DNA of 21,930 nt from NCBI RefSeq assembly GCF_036565765.1, contig NZ_DATCXP010000106.1. One strand, written 5' to 3'. The DNA is from Terrimesophilobacter sp036565765 (GTDB lineage: Bacteria; Actinomycetota; Actinomycetes; Actinomycetales; Microbacteriaceae). The stretch's first letter is position 1; the number at the start of each line of letters is the position of its first letter. A program made the translations under genes and the position numbers. A model generated the notes under the pieces. That model ran no database searches, was not told where the DNA came from, and saw only the letters and a program-made list of their open reading frames with translations. Positions 19,675 through 21,930 of this stretch are shown here, piece by piece.

Positions 19675-21930
19675 GTGTTCACCAAGATTCTCGTAGCAAA
19701 CCGGGGAGAGATAGCGATCCGGGCGTTTCGTGCCGCATACGAGCTCGGAGCGAAGACAGTCGCGGTGTTCCCCTACGAGGATCGCAACTCGATGCACCGG
19801 CTCAAGGCCGACGAGGCGTACCTCATCGGCACCGAGGGGCATCCGGTTCGCGCCTACCTCGACGTCTCGGAGATCATCAGGGTCGCGAAGGCCTGCGGCG
19901 CCGACGCGATCTACCCCGGTTACGGATTCCTGTCGGAGAATCCCGAACTGGCCGAGGCGGCGGCGGCGGCCGGGATCACCTTCATCGGCCCGAGCCAGAA
20001 AGTGCTCGAGATGGCCGGGAACAAGGTGACGGCGAAGGAACACGCCGCCGCGGCGGGCGTGCCCGTCCTGCGCTCGACCCCGGCGTCGAAGGACATCGAT
20101 GAGCTCATCGCCGGGGCGGAGACGATCGGCTTCCCGATCTTCGCGAAAGCGGTCGCGGGCGGCGGCGGCAGAGGGATGCGCAGGGTCGATCGGGCGCAGG
20201 ACCTGCGCGAGGCGCTCGAGGCGGCGATGCGGGAGGCCGACAGCGCGTTCGGAGACCCGACGATGTTCCTCGAGCAGGCGGTGCTGCGGCCGCGGCACAT
20301 CGAAGTCCAGATTCTCGCGGACTCCACCGGGCACACCGTGCACCTGTTCGAACGGGACTGCAGCGTCCAGCGGCGTAACCAGAAGGTCGTGGAGATCGCT
20401 CCCGCCCCGAACCTCGACGACTCCATCCGGCAGGCCCTCTACCGCGACGCGATCGCGTTCGCGAAATCGATCGACTACGTCAACGCCGGCACGGTCGAGT
20501 TCCTGCTCGATACTGTCGGAGAGCGCGCGGGGCAGCATGTCTTCATCGAGATGAATCCCCGCATCCAGGTCGAGCACACCGTCACGGAGGAGGTCACCGA
20601 TGTCGATCTGGTCCAGTCGCAGATGCGCATCGCCTTCGGCCAGACCCTCGAAGAGCTGGGGCTGACCCAGGACCGGTTGACGCTGCGCGGTGCGGCGCTG
20701 CAGTGCCGTATCACGACCGAAGACCCCGCCGAGGGCTTCCGTCCTGACACCGGGAAGATCACGACGTACCGCTCGCCGGGCGGCGGCGGCATCCGCCTGG
20801 ACGGAGGCACGATCGACCCCGGCACCCAGATCAGCCCGCATTTCGACTCGATGCTCGTGAAGATGACCTGCCGAGGCCGCGACTTCGGCGCGGCGGTCGA
20901 GCGGGCGAAGCGGGGGCTCGCCGAGTTCCGGATCCGCGGAGTGTCGACGAACATCCCGTTCCTGCAGGCCGTCCTCGAGGATCCGTCCTTCGCGGCGGGG
21001 GATATCAGCACCTCGTTCATCGATGAGCGACCGCACCTCGTGAAGGCGCGGCCGTCGAAGGACCGCGGGACGAAGATCCTCAACTGGCTCGCCGACGTCA
21101 CGGTGAACCAGCCGAACGGCGACGGCGGTGGACTCATCAGCCCGGCGCTCAAGCTCCCGGTCATCGATATCGACGCGCCGGCTCCTGCCGGTTCGCGCCA
21201 GAGGCTCCTCGAGCTCGGCCCGGTCCGGTTCTCTGCCGCGCTGAGGGATCAGAAGGCCCTCGCGGTGACGGACACGACCTTCCGTGACGCCCACCAGTCG
21301 CTCCTGGCGACGCGTGTGCGGACGACCGATCTCCTCGCTGTGGCGCCCTACGTCGCCCGTATGACGCCGCAGCTGCTCTCGGTGGAGGCCTGGGGCGGGG
21401 CGACCTACGATGTCGCGCTGCGGTTCCTCGGAGAAGATCCCTGGGAGCGGCTCGCAAGCCTGAGGGAGGCCTTGCCCAACGTGGCGATCCAGATGCTGCT
21501 GCGCGGCCGCAACACGGTCGGGTACACGCCGTACCCGACGAGCGTGACGGATGCCTTCGTGCGGGAGGCCGCAGCGACCGGCGTGGACGTGTTCCGCATC
21601 TTCGACGCCCTCAACGATGTCGACCAGATGCGACCGGCGATCGAGTCGGTGCTCGCGACCGGAACGACCGTCGCCGAGGTCGCCCTGTGCTACACGGGGA
21701 ACATGCTCGACCCCGCTGAGGACCTCTACACGCTCGACTACTACCTGCGGCTCGCGGAGGAGATCGTCCTGGCGGGCGCCCACGTCATCGCGATCAAGGA
21801 CATGGCGGGCCTCCTGCGTGCGAGCGCCGCCGAGCGGCTCGTTGCGGCACTGCACGACCGCTTCGACCTTCCCATCCACGTGCACACGCACGACACGGCA
21901 GGCGGGCAGCTGGCGACCCTCCTGGCGGCC
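19675..21930 (+). CDS. pyc: Pyruvate carboxylase, N-terminal two-thirds (runs off the window)
   Basis: 752 codons are visible from GTG 19675; the family is ~1130-1150 aa, so the C-terminus, with the biotin carrier domain, is missing. Biotin carboxylase (residues ~1-450): ILVANRGEIAIRAFRAA, YPGYGFLSENPELAE, ATP-grasp loop AVAGGGGRGMR after Lys158, and EMNPRIQVEHTVTEEV. Carboxyltransferase: DTTFRDAHQS (533-542), RIFDALNDV, CYTGNMLDP, AIKDMAGLL with Lys708 as the carboxylated metal ligand, and HVHTHDTAG with metal-binding histidines. It makes oxaloacetate from pyruvate, bicarbonate and ATP (anaplerosis), which fits the nearby garA and gap in carbon and nitrogen balance (inference). It shares a 121-bp promoter region with the parA-like gene. 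Confidence 0.96.
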   Translation, partial: MFTKILVANRGEIAIRAFRAAYELGAKTVAVFPYEDRNSMHRLKADEAYLIGTEGHPVRAYLDVSEIIRVAKACGADAIYPGYGFLSENPELAEAAAAAGITFIGPSQKVLEMAGNKVTAKEHAAAAGVPVLRSTPASKDIDELIAGAETIGFPIFAKAVAGGGGRGMRRVDRAQDLREALEAAMREADSAFGDPTMFLEQAVLRPRHIEVQILADSTGHTVHLFERDCSVQRRNQKVVEIAPAPNLDDSIRQALYRDAIAFAKSIDYVNAGTVEFLLDTVGERAGQHVFIEMNPRIQVEHTVTEEVTDVDLVQSQMRIAFGQTLEELGLTQDRLTLRGAALQCRITTEDPAEGFRPDTGKITTYRSPGGGGIRLDGGTIDPGTQISPHFDSMLVKMTCRGRDFGAAVERAKRGLAEFRIRGVSTNIPFLQAVLEDPSFAAGDISTSFIDERPHLVKARPSKDRGTKILNWLADVTVNQPNGDGGGLISPALKLPVIDIDAPAPAGSRQRLLELGPVRFSAALRDQKALAVTDTTFRDAHQSLLATRVRTTDLLAVAPYVARMTPQLLSVEAWGGATYDVALRFLGEDPWERLASLREALPNVAIQMLLRGRNTVGYTPYPTSVTDAFVREAAATGVDVFRIFDALNDVDQMRPAIESVLATGTTVAEVALCYTGNMLDPAEDLYTLDYYLRLAEEIVLAGAHVIAIKDMAGLLRASAAERLVAALHDRFDLPIHVHTHDTAGGQLATLLAA

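Noticed and set aside
18621..19685. Longer ParA start overlapping the pyc start codon
   Set aside because: The extra 44 residues do not resemble ParA N-termini, and they would cover the divergent promoter; GTG 19553 directly precedes the first beta strand and Walker A.
19540..21891. Long minus-strand frame opposite pyc
   Set aside because: Antisense shadow of pyruvate carboxylase, whose plus-strand frame is unambiguous over 752 codons.
1..21930. CRISPR arrays, tRNA or rRNA genes, insertion sequences
   Set aside because: No regularly spaced repeats, cloverleaf-like intergenic segments or transposase motifs were seen; intergenic gaps are all under 200 bp.

Overview
The window is about 22 kb of high-GC DNA with densely packed genes, GTG starts, ATGA/GTGA gene overlaps and several promoters that place a TANNNT -10 box exactly 6 nt before an ATG (leaderless mRNAs). 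A GarA-type FHA protein, an FtsR-like MerR regulator, a deazaflavin-family oxidoreductase, a LAxTG sortase-E-type surface protein, a long GapB-type GAPDH and pyruvate carboxylase all point to an actinomycete. Gene content and style suggest Microbacteriaceae (inference; no 16S or marker search is possible here). I see no tRNA, rRNA, IS element, prophage or CRISPR. It reads as ordinary chromosome, and no stretch without genes exceeds 300 bp.

Layout. 1-452: 3' end of an acyl-CoA thioesterase-like gene, then a strong hairpin (462-504) shared with a convergent small membrane protein (516-947, minus). 1058-5063: a tight four-gene operon of a membrane histidine kinase, a NarL-type response regulator, a deazaflavin-dependent nitroreductase-like protein and a SAM methyltransferase; its promoter region has a cluster of GTCCCG repeats. 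5095-6129 (minus): an exported glycine-rich protein with LASTG sorting signal. 6319-7776: long GAPDH. 7860-10308: small stand-alone genes (PhnB-like VOC, GNAT, DUF1697, an internally deleted VOC, an intact VOC). 10387-11301: J-domain plus NERD-like fusion. 11375-13050: sigma factor, O6-alkylguanine methyltransferase and 3-methyladenine glycosylase in one apparent alkylation-repair operon, preceded by a possible 9-codon leaderless leader ORF. 13111-14532: a Tat/lipoprotein flavin amine oxidase whose C-terminal segment sits in front of the FAD-binding Rossmann fold, i.e. a circular permutation. 14483-16070 (minus): two multi-pass membrane proteins. 16112-18624: CDP-alcohol phosphatidyltransferase, GarA/OdhI, FtsR-like MerR and a second MerR, a condensed version of the Mycobacterium tuberculosis Rv1822-Rv1830 neighbourhood. 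18621-19553 (minus): orphan ParA ATPase. 19675-end: pyruvate carboxylase, cut by the window edge.

The most unusual items are the circularly permuted amine oxidase, the sigma factor/Ogt/Tag operon (a possible Ada-like methylation-sensing circuit built on a sigma factor), the Tag enzyme lacking its zinc ligands, the palindromes ahead of the second MerR gene, and the GTCCCG repeats ahead of the two-component operon. Central-metabolism genes (gap, garA, pyc) flank a group of likely regulators in the last third, but any functional link between them is inference.
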